Assembly (NCBI GenBank): GCA_028291365.1
Contig: JAQGIE010000072.1
Coordinates: forward strand, 1 to 43,377
Direction: 5' to 3'
Length of the DNA stretch: 43,377 bases
Source: Rhodospirillales bacterium
GTDB taxonomy: Bacteria > Pseudomonadota > Alphaproteobacteria > BOG-932 > Roseiterribacteraceae
Shown here piece after piece: positions 33,556 through 40,898 of the stretch. The translations under genes and the position numbers were made by a program. Below the pieces are notes generated by a model. That model was not told the DNA's origin. It did no database searches and saw only the letters and a program-made list of their open reading frames with translations. Positions within the stretch are counted from its first letter, which is position 1; every line of letters begins with the position of its first letter.

Positions 33556-33915
33556 CTAGGGCGATACAGCCGCTGTGACGATGATCTCCACCAGCACATC
33601 GGGCGCGCCCATCTCGCATTGAGCCGTCGCTCGGGCGGGCGCCGCATCCGGCGCGATCCAGGCGTCCCAGATCTCGTTCATGCCGGCGAAGTCCCTTGCG
33701 ATGTCCTTTAACCAGATCTGTGCGGACAGGAGGCGACTCGTATCGGTGCCTGCGTCAGCCAGCACCTTCTCGATCTTTGCGAGGGCCTGCTTCGTCTGCC
33801 CCCGGATATCCAGGCTGCGATCATCGGCGGCCTGGCCACCGATCAAGACCATTCCGTTGTAGACCACGGCACGGCCCCGGCGCGCATTGGTCACGATCCG
33901 GACGATGTCGCTCAT
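33556..33915 (-). CDS. RidA-family enamine/imine deaminase
   Basis: A 119-residue YjgF/YER057c/UK114 protein. Seen are VVYNGMVLIGGQAADDRSLD, IRGQTKQALAKIEKVLADAG, LLSAQIWLKDIARDFAGMNE, IWDAWIAPDAAPARATAQCE, and VLVEIIVTAAV. The arginine in PARATAQ matches the RidA residue that binds the substrate carboxylate. RidA proteins hydrolyse reactive 2-enamines/2-imines formed by PLP enzymes and amino acid oxidases. It lies 105 bases after the TonB receptor stop on the same strand, so it may be co-transcribed. That puts an imine-clearing protein in a locus with an amine-oxidising flavoenzyme, which I take as meaningful. Subfamily (RidA versus Rid4-7) cannot be settled by eye. Confidence 0.88.
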   Translation of the reverse strand: MSDIVRIVTNARRGRAVVYNGMVLIGGQAADDRSLDIRGQTKQALAKIEKVLADAGTDTSRLLSAQIWLKDIARDFAGMNEIWDAWIAPDAAPARATAQCEMGAPDVLVEIIVTAAVSP

Positions 33916-34020
33916 TGTGTTTCCCTTCGTCTGGGGTGGTGCAATGGCGCGGCCGCAAAGCCACGGCGCCGCCGCGGTCCGGGGAACCAGGTCCAGCCGG
34001 AAGCGGCGGCGCGGGAGCGT

Positions 34021-36846
34021 CTACATCTTGAAGCGCAAGCCCATGCGGAAGGTGCGCCCGAGGATGTCGTAGAGGAGCGGATTCACACTGAGCGGAGCCG
34101 CGCCGACGCTGGTGCCGTAAGCCACCTGGACCGGCGACGTGTTCGCAATGTTATCGACTGCCAGGAACGCCTCGATCTGGCGCGGAAGTTTGAAGGTGAT
34201 GTTGGTGTCGAAATAGATCGCACCGGGTACGTGGTTGTTGTTGATCGTCATGTTGGCGACGGTCGAGGTCGGACAGCCCGAGGTGCACTGGATGTAGGAC
34301 GTGTTGTAGACGCCGTCGCTGATGCCCCGCGCGGTGAACATCAGCGCCAAATCCTCATTGTCCCAACCCACGGTGGCCAGGTAGCGCCAGTTCGGTAGCG
34401 AGTTTCTGGCGGTTCCGTTCGTGCCGTTGGTGCCAACCGTGTCGGTCGGGGGCGTGATCCCGTCGTTGGCGTAGTTCTTCAGATAGTGCGTCGCCAGGAC
34501 CCGCAGGGTCAGATCGCCGTCCAGGAACGGCCGGCGATAGCTGGCCTCGAAGTCAATGCCGCGGGCGATCTGCTTGGCGAGGTTGACGGGCTGCACCAAC
34601 ACCGACGAGAGGGCGCCCGATGAATTGCGCAGGATCTGCGAACAGAGCGCGGTGTTGCCGAGGAAACATTGGTTGACGAGGGTCGGCGCGTTCACCGTGG
34701 AGATCGCGTCGTTGATGCGGATGTCATAGTAGTCCGCCGAGACCGTGAAGCCCGGCAGGAAGCGCGGCCGCAGGATCGCGCCGACGCCCAGGCTGTCGGC
34801 CTCTTCCGGTTTCAGATTGAGATTGCCCTGCGTCACCTGGAAAGCCGTGGTGATGGCGTTGCCGCGGAAGGGGTCGGCGAGCGAGGTGGTCGAGGTCTGG
34901 CCGGCCTGGAAGAGCTCCGCAAGGTTCGGCGCACGAATGTCGCGCGATCGCGTAGCGCGGAAGGTGATGTCGTCAATTGGCGAATAGGTCAGGCCGATCT
35001 TCCAGGTCGTCACGTCGCCGGACGTGCTGTAGCTGGTCGCCCGCACCGCGCCGTTGAAATCCAGGCTCTTGGCGAACGACAGGTCCTTGGCCAAAGGCAC
35101 CACGGTCTCGAAGTAGCCTTCGGTGACGTGATAGGCCCCGAAGCTGGCGTGGTAGTTGCCGGCGAAGTACGAGTTCGTCGAGGACAGCGGATCGTTGCTG
35201 CCACGCACGGCCTCGCGCCGATGCTCGACGCCGGCGGCCACGGAAATGGGGCCCGCCCAATTGGAAAACGGGTTGCCGTGCAGGTTGCCGGCCAACACAT
35301 CCTCGGTCAGCAGATTGCGCCCCCACGACGTGCCCAGCACATAGTTGCGGGCTGCCTGGCTGTTCACGCCGATGCCCATGATGTTGTACGGAACGCAGCC
35401 GTTGGCCGGATTGGTCAAGGTCGACCGACAGACGATGTTGCCGCTCGAATCGCGTACCGAGTCGATCGCCGCTTGATAGTTGGCGGTGATCGAGAGAATG
35501 CCCGCGGTGTAGGTTCGGTTGACGCTCCTCTGGCCGTAGGCGTCCCAGGTCCAGTTGGATCCCAGCGCATCGAAGTCGCCGCTGGCGCCAATGAGGCCGC
35601 GCAGCGACGAACGCACGGTCGTCGCGATCGAGGGGCCTAAATCCTGGTTGAAACTGCCGAGCGTAAAGCTGGCGAGATTCAGCGCGTTCACCTGCGCGGC
35701 GACGCTGGCAGGAATGAAAGCGTTGTCGCGCCTGATGGTGATGTTGCCGAAATTGAATTGCGTGAGAGCGGCTTCTTGCGACGTGGCCCTTCCGTAGGAG
35801 CCCTGGCCGAAGATCTGCAGATGGTCGGTCAGGTCGTAGCTGACACGCGTGAAGTAATTTTGGCGCGTCTGCTTCGGGTCAAGATCGCCGGACTTCGCAA
35901 AATCGGCATATTGCCAGTCGCCGCCCTGCATGAACGGGGCGCTGACGATTGGCCCGTAGTTGAATTTCGCGGGCGTGCCTCCCGGCCCGAAATAGGTGCC
36001 CTGCAACGGCCCAGACGTAATGATGCCGCCGGGTGTGGCCGTGGCGAAGCCGGTGTTGGGGCTCACCAAAAGCTGCGGCTGGCCGTTCGTCGGCGTATAC
36101 GCCGGATTGAAGAACATTTTGTTGCCATTGTACCAACCGCGCGGCACGCCGGAGACGCCGCCGTTGTAGGCGTCTTCGAAGCTGAGCAAGACATGACCGC
36201 GATCATTCGCGAAACGCGTACCTGCGGTCAGCGATACGTTGTAGGTGCGATCATCACCGTACGTGGTGAGTCCGCCCTGTACCTGGCCCTTGACCCCAGT
36301 GAAGTCCTTGTCGAGCACGAAGTTGACGACGCCGGCGACGGCGTCCGAGCCCCAGTCCGCCGAAGCACCGCCGGTTACAACATCGACGCGCTTGATCAGT
36401 TGCTGCGGAAATTGATTGACGTCGACAAGGCCGCTCAGCGTCGATGCTGCGACGCGTTTGCCATCGAGCAAAACCAACGTTCGATTTGCACCGAGATTGC
36501 GCAGGTTGAGAGCGTTGATCCCGATCAAGCCGGTGCTGAGGGAGGCAATGTTGGCCTGCGGAGTCGTGCTTCCGGCCAAGGACGGCAACTGGTTCACGAG
36601 ATCGGCGATGTTGGCCGGCGCTTTGGCGGCGATTTCCTGCGCACCGATCACCGACGTCGGCGTCGGCGCCTGATAACCGTCGCGTATAATGCGCGTGCCG
36701 GTAACCACAATTTCAGTGCTGCCGCTTGCAACGGCGGCTTCCTGCGCAACCACGTCACCAGGCGCCAACGCGATGACGGCTGCAGCGCTGACGCCGCAAA
36801 GCAATGCAGTTTGAGATCGAAGTCGACGTGTCGCCTTTGTGACCAC
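34021..36846 (-). CDS. TonB-dependent outer membrane receptor
   Basis: A 941-residue receptor that takes a ligand across the outer membrane with TonB energy. A signal peptide (LRSQTALLCGVSAAAVIALA, PGDVVAQ) is followed by a TonB-box-like TEIVVTGTRI. The plug domain follows (TSVIGAQEIAAKAPANIADL, GANRTLVLLDGKRVAASTLS, RVDVVTGGASADWGSDAVAG, VVNFVLDK). The 22-strand barrel ends FRMGLRFKM. No STN signalling domain precedes the plug. No ATG fits: I chose GTG 36846, six bases after AGGGGAG, which opens the signal peptide; ATG-type longer ORFs run through the promoter. An element shared with the MFS and dehydrogenase promoters lies 53-93 bases upstream. The ligand is unknown; substrate uptake rather than iron is suggested by neighbours. 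Confidence 0.92.
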   Translation of the reverse strand: MVTKATRRLRSQTALLCGVSAAAVIALAPGDVVAQEAAVASGSTEIVVTGTRIIRDGYQAPTPTSVIGAQEIAAKAPANIADLVNQLPSLAGSTTPQANIASLSTGLIGINALNLRNLGANRTLVLLDGKRVAASTLSGLVDVNQFPQQLIKRVDVVTGGASADWGSDAVAGVVNFVLDKDFTGVKGQVQGGLTTYGDDRTYNVSLTAGTRFANDRGHVLLSFEDAYNGGVSGVPRGWYNGNKMFFNPAYTPTNGQPQLLVSPNTGFATATPGGIITSGPLQGTYFGPGGTPAKFNYGPIVSAPFMQGGDWQYADFAKSGDLDPKQTRQNYFTRVSYDLTDHLQIFGQGSYGRATSQEAALTQFNFGNITIRRDNAFIPASVAAQVNALNLASFTLGSFNQDLGPSIATTVRSSLRGLIGASGDFDALGSNWTWDAYGQRSVNRTYTAGILSITANYQAAIDSVRDSSGNIVCRSTLTNPANGCVPYNIMGIGVNSQAARNYVLGTSWGRNLLTEDVLAGNLHGNPFSNWAGPISVAAGVEHRREAVRGSNDPLSSTNSYFAGNYHASFGAYHVTEGYFETVVPLAKDLSFAKSLDFNGAVRATSYSTSGDVTTWKIGLTYSPIDDITFRATRSRDIRAPNLAELFQAGQTSTTSLADPFRGNAITTAFQVTQGNLNLKPEEADSLGVGAILRPRFLPGFTVSADYYDIRINDAISTVNAPTLVNQCFLGNTALCSQILRNSSGALSSVLVQPVNLAKQIARGIDFEASYRRPFLDGDLTLRVLATHYLKNYANDGITPPTDTVGTNGTNGTARNSLPNWRYLATVGWDNEDLALMFTARGISDGVYNTSYIQCTSGCPTSTVANMTINNNHVPGAIYFDTNITFKLPRQIEAFLAVDNIANTSPVQVAYGTSVGAAPLSVNPLLYDILGRTFRMGLRFKM

Positions 36847-36898
36847 CGAAAGCTCCCCTTTTTTGTTGCCCGAGTGTGAGCGGGTGGCCGGTCTTTCT

Positions 36899-36939
36899 GT
36901 CAAAGTCGAAAGTGAGCGGTGTGTATTCGCCAGGGTTAT
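36899..36939 (-). promoter_or_regulatory. Shared regulatory element, copy 1 (TonB receptor promoter)
   Basis: On the minus strand: ATAACC, 5 bases, GAATA, 11 bases, CTTTCGACTTTGAC, then A, giving TTGACA as a -35 box. The ATAACC part holds a T-N11-A word like a LysR-type box. Nearly identical to copy 2 and same spacing as copy 3. Confidence 0.7.
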
Positions 36940-37045
36940 AGGCCAGCTCGAAATTACAAGCAGTCGTTGCGCGTCACGCGCCCAAGTGCGCGGCCGGTTG
37001 GAACAGTCGCTGACCAAAAAAGCCGTCCGCGCCTGGCCAGCAACT

Positions 37046-38317
37046 TTATGCGTGAACAGCCTCTTCCTCGTGATGCTGCAATTTGGTGGGCAGCGTGCAT
37101 ACGATCGCAAACGACACCAACACGCACGTAATCAAGAGCAGGAAGGTGAGGTCGAAGTTTCCGCCGCTGGCACCGACCAGGTAACCGATGAATAATGGCG
37201 AAATGGCCGCTGCAACCTGGCCCGCCATGTTGATGACGCCGCTGGTAACGCCCATGCGCTTCGCCGGCACCGTATTCATCGGGATCGCCCAAAACGTTGC
37301 GAAAAAGATGGCCAGGCAGAAGCCGGCCAGAGTCTGACAGGTCACGAGCATCGCTGCCGATTGGGAGGCGAACGTCAGATACAGAAGCAGGGCGACCAGC
37401 AGCTGCGCTGCGGTGATCGGCACCCTGCGATTGGCGCTGAAGTATTTGTCGGAGACCCAGCCCCCAAAAATGGAACCGACCACGCCTGCGAGGTGAGGGA
37501 GCGACGCGGCAACGCCCATCTGCGTCATCGAAAAGCCCCGCGCGTTCACAAGGTATGTCGGAAGCCAGGTCGTGAAACCCCAGTAGGCGATGTCGAAAAA
37601 GAACAGCGCAGAAAAGCATTTCAGCACGTTGGGCTGCTTCAGGACGTCGAGCAGTCCGAGCTTCTCATCCGCACTCGCCGTTGCAGCGACGACGCCGTCT
37701 TCGATTTCGGCCAGTTCTTCAGGCGACACGCGCTTGCTTTCCGATGGCCGGTTCGGAATCAAGGTCCAGAATAGAACAGAGATCAGAATGCCGGGGACAA
37801 ACAGGACGTAGAAAACGCCGCGCCAATCCCACACGGATACGATCTGGACCACCGCGAGCGGAGCAAGGGCCGCGCCGAGCGGACCAGACGCAAATTTGAT
37901 GGCATTGGCTGTGGCGCGCTCCCTTTTGGGAAACCACACGGCAATGATCTTGAACGCACAGGCAGGGAACACACCTTCGCCCAAGCCGAAGGCAACTCTG
38001 GCGATGAGCATCTGCGTAAGGTTGGCCGCCGCGCCGGTAATCCCGGTGAAGACCGACCACCACAACATCGCGAGTGTGCCGACCCTGCGAATCCCGAACT
38101 TATCGGCGAGCAAGCCGCCGGGAATTTGCGACAGCGAATAGCTTGCGAAGAAAGCGCTCATCACGACGCCCATCGCCAATGGGCTGAGATCGAAGTCAGC
38201 GGCGATGTAAGGGATGGCAACCGACATGACCGCTCGATCCATGAACGAGACGATCCAGCTGATCGATAAGAGCGACAGAACCGTGTAGCGCGCTTTCCAC
38301 TTGAGCGGCTTACGCAT
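37046..38317 (-). CDS. MFS transporter (anion:cation symporter-like)
   Basis: A 423-residue permease with twelve predicted helices. The first helix pair reads SISWIVSFMDRAVMSVAIPY, IAADFDLSPLAMGVVMSAFF, with the MFS motif GGLLADKFGIRRVG after TM2. Other segments (ARVAFGLGEGVFPACAFKII, WFPKRERATANAI; WGFTTWLPTYLVNARGFSM; GVVGSIFGGWVSDKYFSANR) match the ACS family of organic acid/anion importers. ATG 38317 follows GGAGAG; the TTG one codon earlier is not needed. It sits between the TonB receptor and the LysR regulator on the same strand and has its own copy of the shared promoter element. It should move the receptor's ligand, or a product, across the inner membrane. Confidence 0.9.
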   Translation of the reverse strand: MRKPLKWKARYTVLSLLSISWIVSFMDRAVMSVAIPYIAADFDLSPLAMGVVMSAFFASYSLSQIPGGLLADKFGIRRVGTLAMLWWSVFTGITGAAANLTQMLIARVAFGLGEGVFPACAFKIIAVWFPKRERATANAIKFASGPLGAALAPLAVVQIVSVWDWRGVFYVLFVPGILISVLFWTLIPNRPSESKRVSPEELAEIEDGVVAATASADEKLGLLDVLKQPNVLKCFSALFFFDIAYWGFTTWLPTYLVNARGFSMTQMGVAASLPHLAGVVGSIFGGWVSDKYFSANRRVPITAAQLLVALLLYLTFASQSAAMLVTCQTLAGFCLAIFFATFWAIPMNTVPAKRMGVTSGVINMAGQVAAAISPLFIGYLVGASGGNFDLTFLLLITCVLVSFAIVCTLPTKLQHHEEEAVHA

Positions 38318-38421
38318 CAATCACTCTCCAGCTTGCGGAGTCATGCGCGCCGCGGCTGAACGCAGCCGACTTGGATGGTCGCGCCGACCGTGCCCTCGAC
38401 CGTAGAAGCGTGAGGTTCGCT

Positions 38422-38462
38422 GTCAAAGTCGAAAACGAACGACGTGTATTCGCCAGGGTTAT
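38422..38462 (-). promoter_or_regulatory. Shared regulatory element, copy 2 (MFS transporter promoter)
   Basis: On the minus strand: ATAACC, 5 bases, GAATA, 11 bases, TTTTCGACTTTGAC, then A (TTGACA). It ends 105 bases before the MFS ATG. The first 20 and last 16 bases are almost the same as copy 1. Confidence 0.7.
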
Positions 38463-38490
38463 GGACGATCTGTAGCGCTGCAACCCGGCC

Positions 38491-39408
38491 TCAGGACGTG
38501 CCGAGCATGGATCGGGAAATCTGCTCGGCCACGGACCGCAACTCGTGCGCGAAGGCTTCAACAAGCTGCGCGTTTCTGCTGTCGGCACTGCGGCAGAGTT
38601 GGAAATTGAATGGGATTTCGGGCTCGAACCGTCGCACGGCGAGTCGACCTTCCAGCCCGCTCGCCGTAAGCGGATGGACCAGGGACACGCCGAGTCCTGC
38701 AGCGACGAATTCGCACAATGTCGGCGTGATGTTGGCGACGAGAACGGTTTGTGCCCGCACCTTGCAAGCTTCGAACATCGCATCGACGCGGCGGGCGATA
38801 TAGCTGTCCGGATGGAAGGACACGAAGGGGATCTGATCGAGATCCTGCGGTTCGATCAGGCTTTTGGCCGCCAAAGGATGATCCGGCGGCATGATACAGA
38901 CCAGCGGATGCTCCATGAGCGGCTCGAGCGTGACGTACGGATTGTCGACACTAGAACCGACCAGGCCGACATCGAGTTTCCGCGTCACCAGCCAATCGAC
39001 AACCCACTGTGAGCTGAGCGAGTAGACCGAGCAAAAGACGTTGCTGCGATGCTTCAGGAAACCCGTGGTGGCGCGCTGGATGAATGAGCCCGCCAAAGCC
39101 GGGAACACACCAATCGAAAGTCGGCCCTGCGCCTCGCGACGGATTGCATCAACGGCATTCTCAACCTGGCGTATGCCGGCAAAGATTCGATCGATCTCGC
39201 TATAGAGCCGCATGGCGTGCTCGGTCGGTGCGAGACGCCCTTTCACGCGATCAAAGAGCTGCAGACCCGTATCCGATTCCAAATGCGCGATCAGCTTGCT
39301 CATCGCGGGCTGCGAAATGTTCAGCAGCTCGGCGGCGCGACTGACCGTTCCGTTTTCGAGCACGGCCTTGAATGCCTCGATCTGCCGAAGGTTGAGCTGC
39401 CGGGGCAT
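38491..39408 (-). CDS. LysR-family transcriptional regulator
   Basis: A 305-residue regulator. The N-terminal helix-turn-helix is clear: LNLRQIEAFKAVLENGTVSR, AAELLNISQPAMSKLIAHLE, SDTGLQLFDRVKGRLAPTEH. The effector domain (residues about 92-295) has RLSIGVFPALAGSFIQRATT, KLDVGLVGSSVDNPYVTLEP and VAAGLGVSLVHPLTASGLEG. ATG 39408 (MPRQLNLRQIEAFK) gives the normal short N-terminus. It is divergent from the dehydrogenase operon, 91 bases away. Copy 3 of the shared element ends 4 bases from its start codon, so binding should repress lysR while activating the dehydrogenase genes. Close in style to regulators of opine or amino acid catabolism; effector unknown. Confidence 0.9.
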   Translation of the reverse strand: MPRQLNLRQIEAFKAVLENGTVSRAAELLNISQPAMSKLIAHLESDTGLQLFDRVKGRLAPTEHAMRLYSEIDRIFAGIRQVENAVDAIRREAQGRLSIGVFPALAGSFIQRATTGFLKHRSNVFCSVYSLSSQWVVDWLVTRKLDVGLVGSSVDNPYVTLEPLMEHPLVCIMPPDHPLAAKSLIEPQDLDQIPFVSFHPDSYIARRVDAMFEACKVRAQTVLVANITPTLCEFVAAGLGVSLVHPLTASGLEGRLAVRRFEPEIPFNFQLCRSADSRNAQLVEAFAHELRSVAEQISRSMLGTS

Positions 39409-39411
39409 TCC

Positions 39412-39452
39412 ATAACCTGAAGGAATAGGGGGCACGGATTTTCGAGTTGGAC
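39412..39452 (+). promoter_or_regulatory. Shared regulatory element, copy 3 (lysR / dehydrogenase divergent promoter)
   Basis: On the plus strand: ATAACC, 5 bases, GAATA, 11 bases, TTTTCGAGTTGGAC. The segment spacing is the same as in copies 1 and 2, while the filler bases differ. TTGGAC would be the -35 of the dehydrogenase operon, whose ATG follows 47 bases later after AGAGGA. Confidence 0.65.
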
Positions 39453-39499
39453 GAATAAAGGATTGGTTCCTAGCGTCCGCGAACACAAGAGGAATTGCT

Positions 39500-40621
39500 A
39501 TGAGAGCCGACGTCGTTGTCATCGGAGCGGGCGTGGTCGGAGCGGCCATCGCTTATGGGCTCGCAACTCGCAACGTGCGTGTGCTCGCAATCGATGGCGG
39601 CGACAGAGACTTCCGCGCAGCGAACGCCAATTTTGGATTGGTGTGGCAGCAAGGCAAAGGCCTGGACATGCCGGCCTATCAGCAATTGACGCGTGGCTCG
39701 GTGGAGTTGTGGCCCAATTTCAGCGCGGAACTCGCGGACGCGAGTGCGATCGATGTTCACTACGATCGTAGCGGCGGGCTGTCGATCTGTCTGAGCGAAG
39801 CCGAATTCGAAACGCAACGCACGACGTTGCTGCGCCTGCACAACCAACTCGGCGGCGCCGAGGCCGATTGGGAAATGCTCGATCGAAGTGCTCTCGTCAG
39901 GCTCCTTCCGACGGTCGAATTCGGACCGGACGTGGTCGGCGCAAGCTACGGACCCGACGACGGCCAGACCAATCCGCTACGCCTGCTTTCCGCGCTTCAC
40001 GCGGGACTCCTGCGCAGAGGTGGAGCGTTGCGCGGCGGTAGCACCGTGCACGCAGTGCATTCGGATGGAAGCGGCGGCTTCACGATCGAGTTCGGGTCCG
40101 AGCGCGTATCGGCGGCGCGTGTCGTGATCGCCGCCGGCTTGGGATCGAAAGCACTTGCCGCGCAGGTTGGTCTCGATATCCCGATTCGGCCGCAACGAGG
40201 CCAGATCCTGGTCACGGAACGGCTTGCGCCGTTTCTACCAATCCCGATGCAGGGCCTGCGTCAGACGCGCGAGGGTACCGTCATGATCGGTTCGACGCGC
40301 GACGACCCCGGCTTCGACAACTCGACCACTGTCGAAGCGGGCGCTTGGTTGAGCGCGCGCGCGCTTCGACGCGTGCCGGCGCTGCGCGATACAATGCTGG
40401 TCCGCCAATGGGCGGGGCTGCGCGTGCTGACGCCCGACGAATATCCGATCTATGCGGAGTCGCAGAGCCATCCCGGCGCCTTCGTTGCCGTGTGCCATTC
40501 AGGCGTGACGCTCGCTGCAGCGCATGCCGCGCTGCTCGCCGAAGCCATCGCAGCAGGTCGGCTGCCGCCTTCCCTCGATGCTTTTCACCAAAGGCGCTTT
40601 GATGTTCCGCAAGCTGCATGA
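39500..40621 (+). CDS. FAD-dependent amino/imino acid dehydrogenase, catalytic subunit (DAO family; HcnC/OoxB-like)
   Basis: A 373-residue flavoprotein of the D-amino-acid/sarcosine oxidase fold. FAD-binding MRADVVVIGAGVVGAAIAYG starts the protein; later marks are SYGPDDGQTNPLRLLSALHA, VVIAAGLGSKALAAQVGLDI, PIRPQRGQILVTERLA, and the C-terminal GAFVAVCHSGVTLAAAHAAL. It should oxidise a secondary or alpha-amine to an imine. With the two next genes it has the three-part architecture of HcnABC (glycine to HCN), octopine/nopaline oxidase and D-hydroxyproline dehydrogenase. The next gene starts inside its 3' end (20-base overlap). The substrate is unknown; uptake genes beside it argue for catabolism rather than cyanogenesis. 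Confidence 0.88.
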   Translation: MRADVVVIGAGVVGAAIAYGLATRNVRVLAIDGGDRDFRAANANFGLVWQQGKGLDMPAYQQLTRGSVELWPNFSAELADASAIDVHYDRSGGLSICLSEAEFETQRTTLLRLHNQLGGAEADWEMLDRSALVRLLPTVEFGPDVVGASYGPDDGQTNPLRLLSALHAGLLRRGGALRGGSTVHAVHSDGSGGFTIEFGSERVSAARVVIAAGLGSKALAAQVGLDIPIRPQRGQILVTERLAPFLPIPMQGLRQTREGTVMIGSTRDDPGFDNSTTVEAGAWLSARALRRVPALRDTMLVRQWAGLRVLTPDEYPIYAESQSHPGAFVAVCHSGVTLAAAHAALLAEAIAAGRLPPSLDAFHQRRFDVPQAA

Positions 40622-40898
40622 ACCCGAGGCCGGCGCGCTGACGATCGATATCGACGGCGTACCTGCCATGGCCGAGCCCGGCGAAAGCGTAGCGGCCGTG
40701 TTGCTGCGTCAGGCTGAACCATGGTCGCGCCTGACGCCCGTCTCCCAAAGCAAGCGCGCGCCCTATTGCATGATGGGCGTCTGTTTCGATTGCCTGGCCG
40801 ACGTGGACGGCATCGCTTCGGTCCAGACCTGTCTTAGGCCGGTGTGCGATGGGATGCGCGTCGCTCGCCAGATCGGCAAACGGACGATCGGATCATGA
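40602..40898 (+). CDS. [2Fe-2S] subunit of the three-component dehydrogenase (HcnA-like)
   Basis: A 98-residue ferredoxin-like subunit. C56, C61, C64 and C77 give the plant-type C-x4-C-x2-C-x12-C pattern (YCMMGVCFDCL, QTCLRP). The rest (LTIDIDGVPAMAEPGESVAA, VLLRQAEPWSRLTPVSQSKR) matches HcnA and the gamma subunits of related dehydrogenases. I take ATG 40602 as start; an ATG 8 codons earlier is possible. It overlaps both neighbours (20 bases upstream, 4 bases ATGA downstream), so the three subunits are made together. Confidence 0.88.
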   Translation: MFRKLHEPEAGALTIDIDGVPAMAEPGESVAAVLLRQAEPWSRLTPVSQSKRAPYCMMGVCFDCLADVDGIASVQTCLRPVCDGMRVARQIGKRTIGS

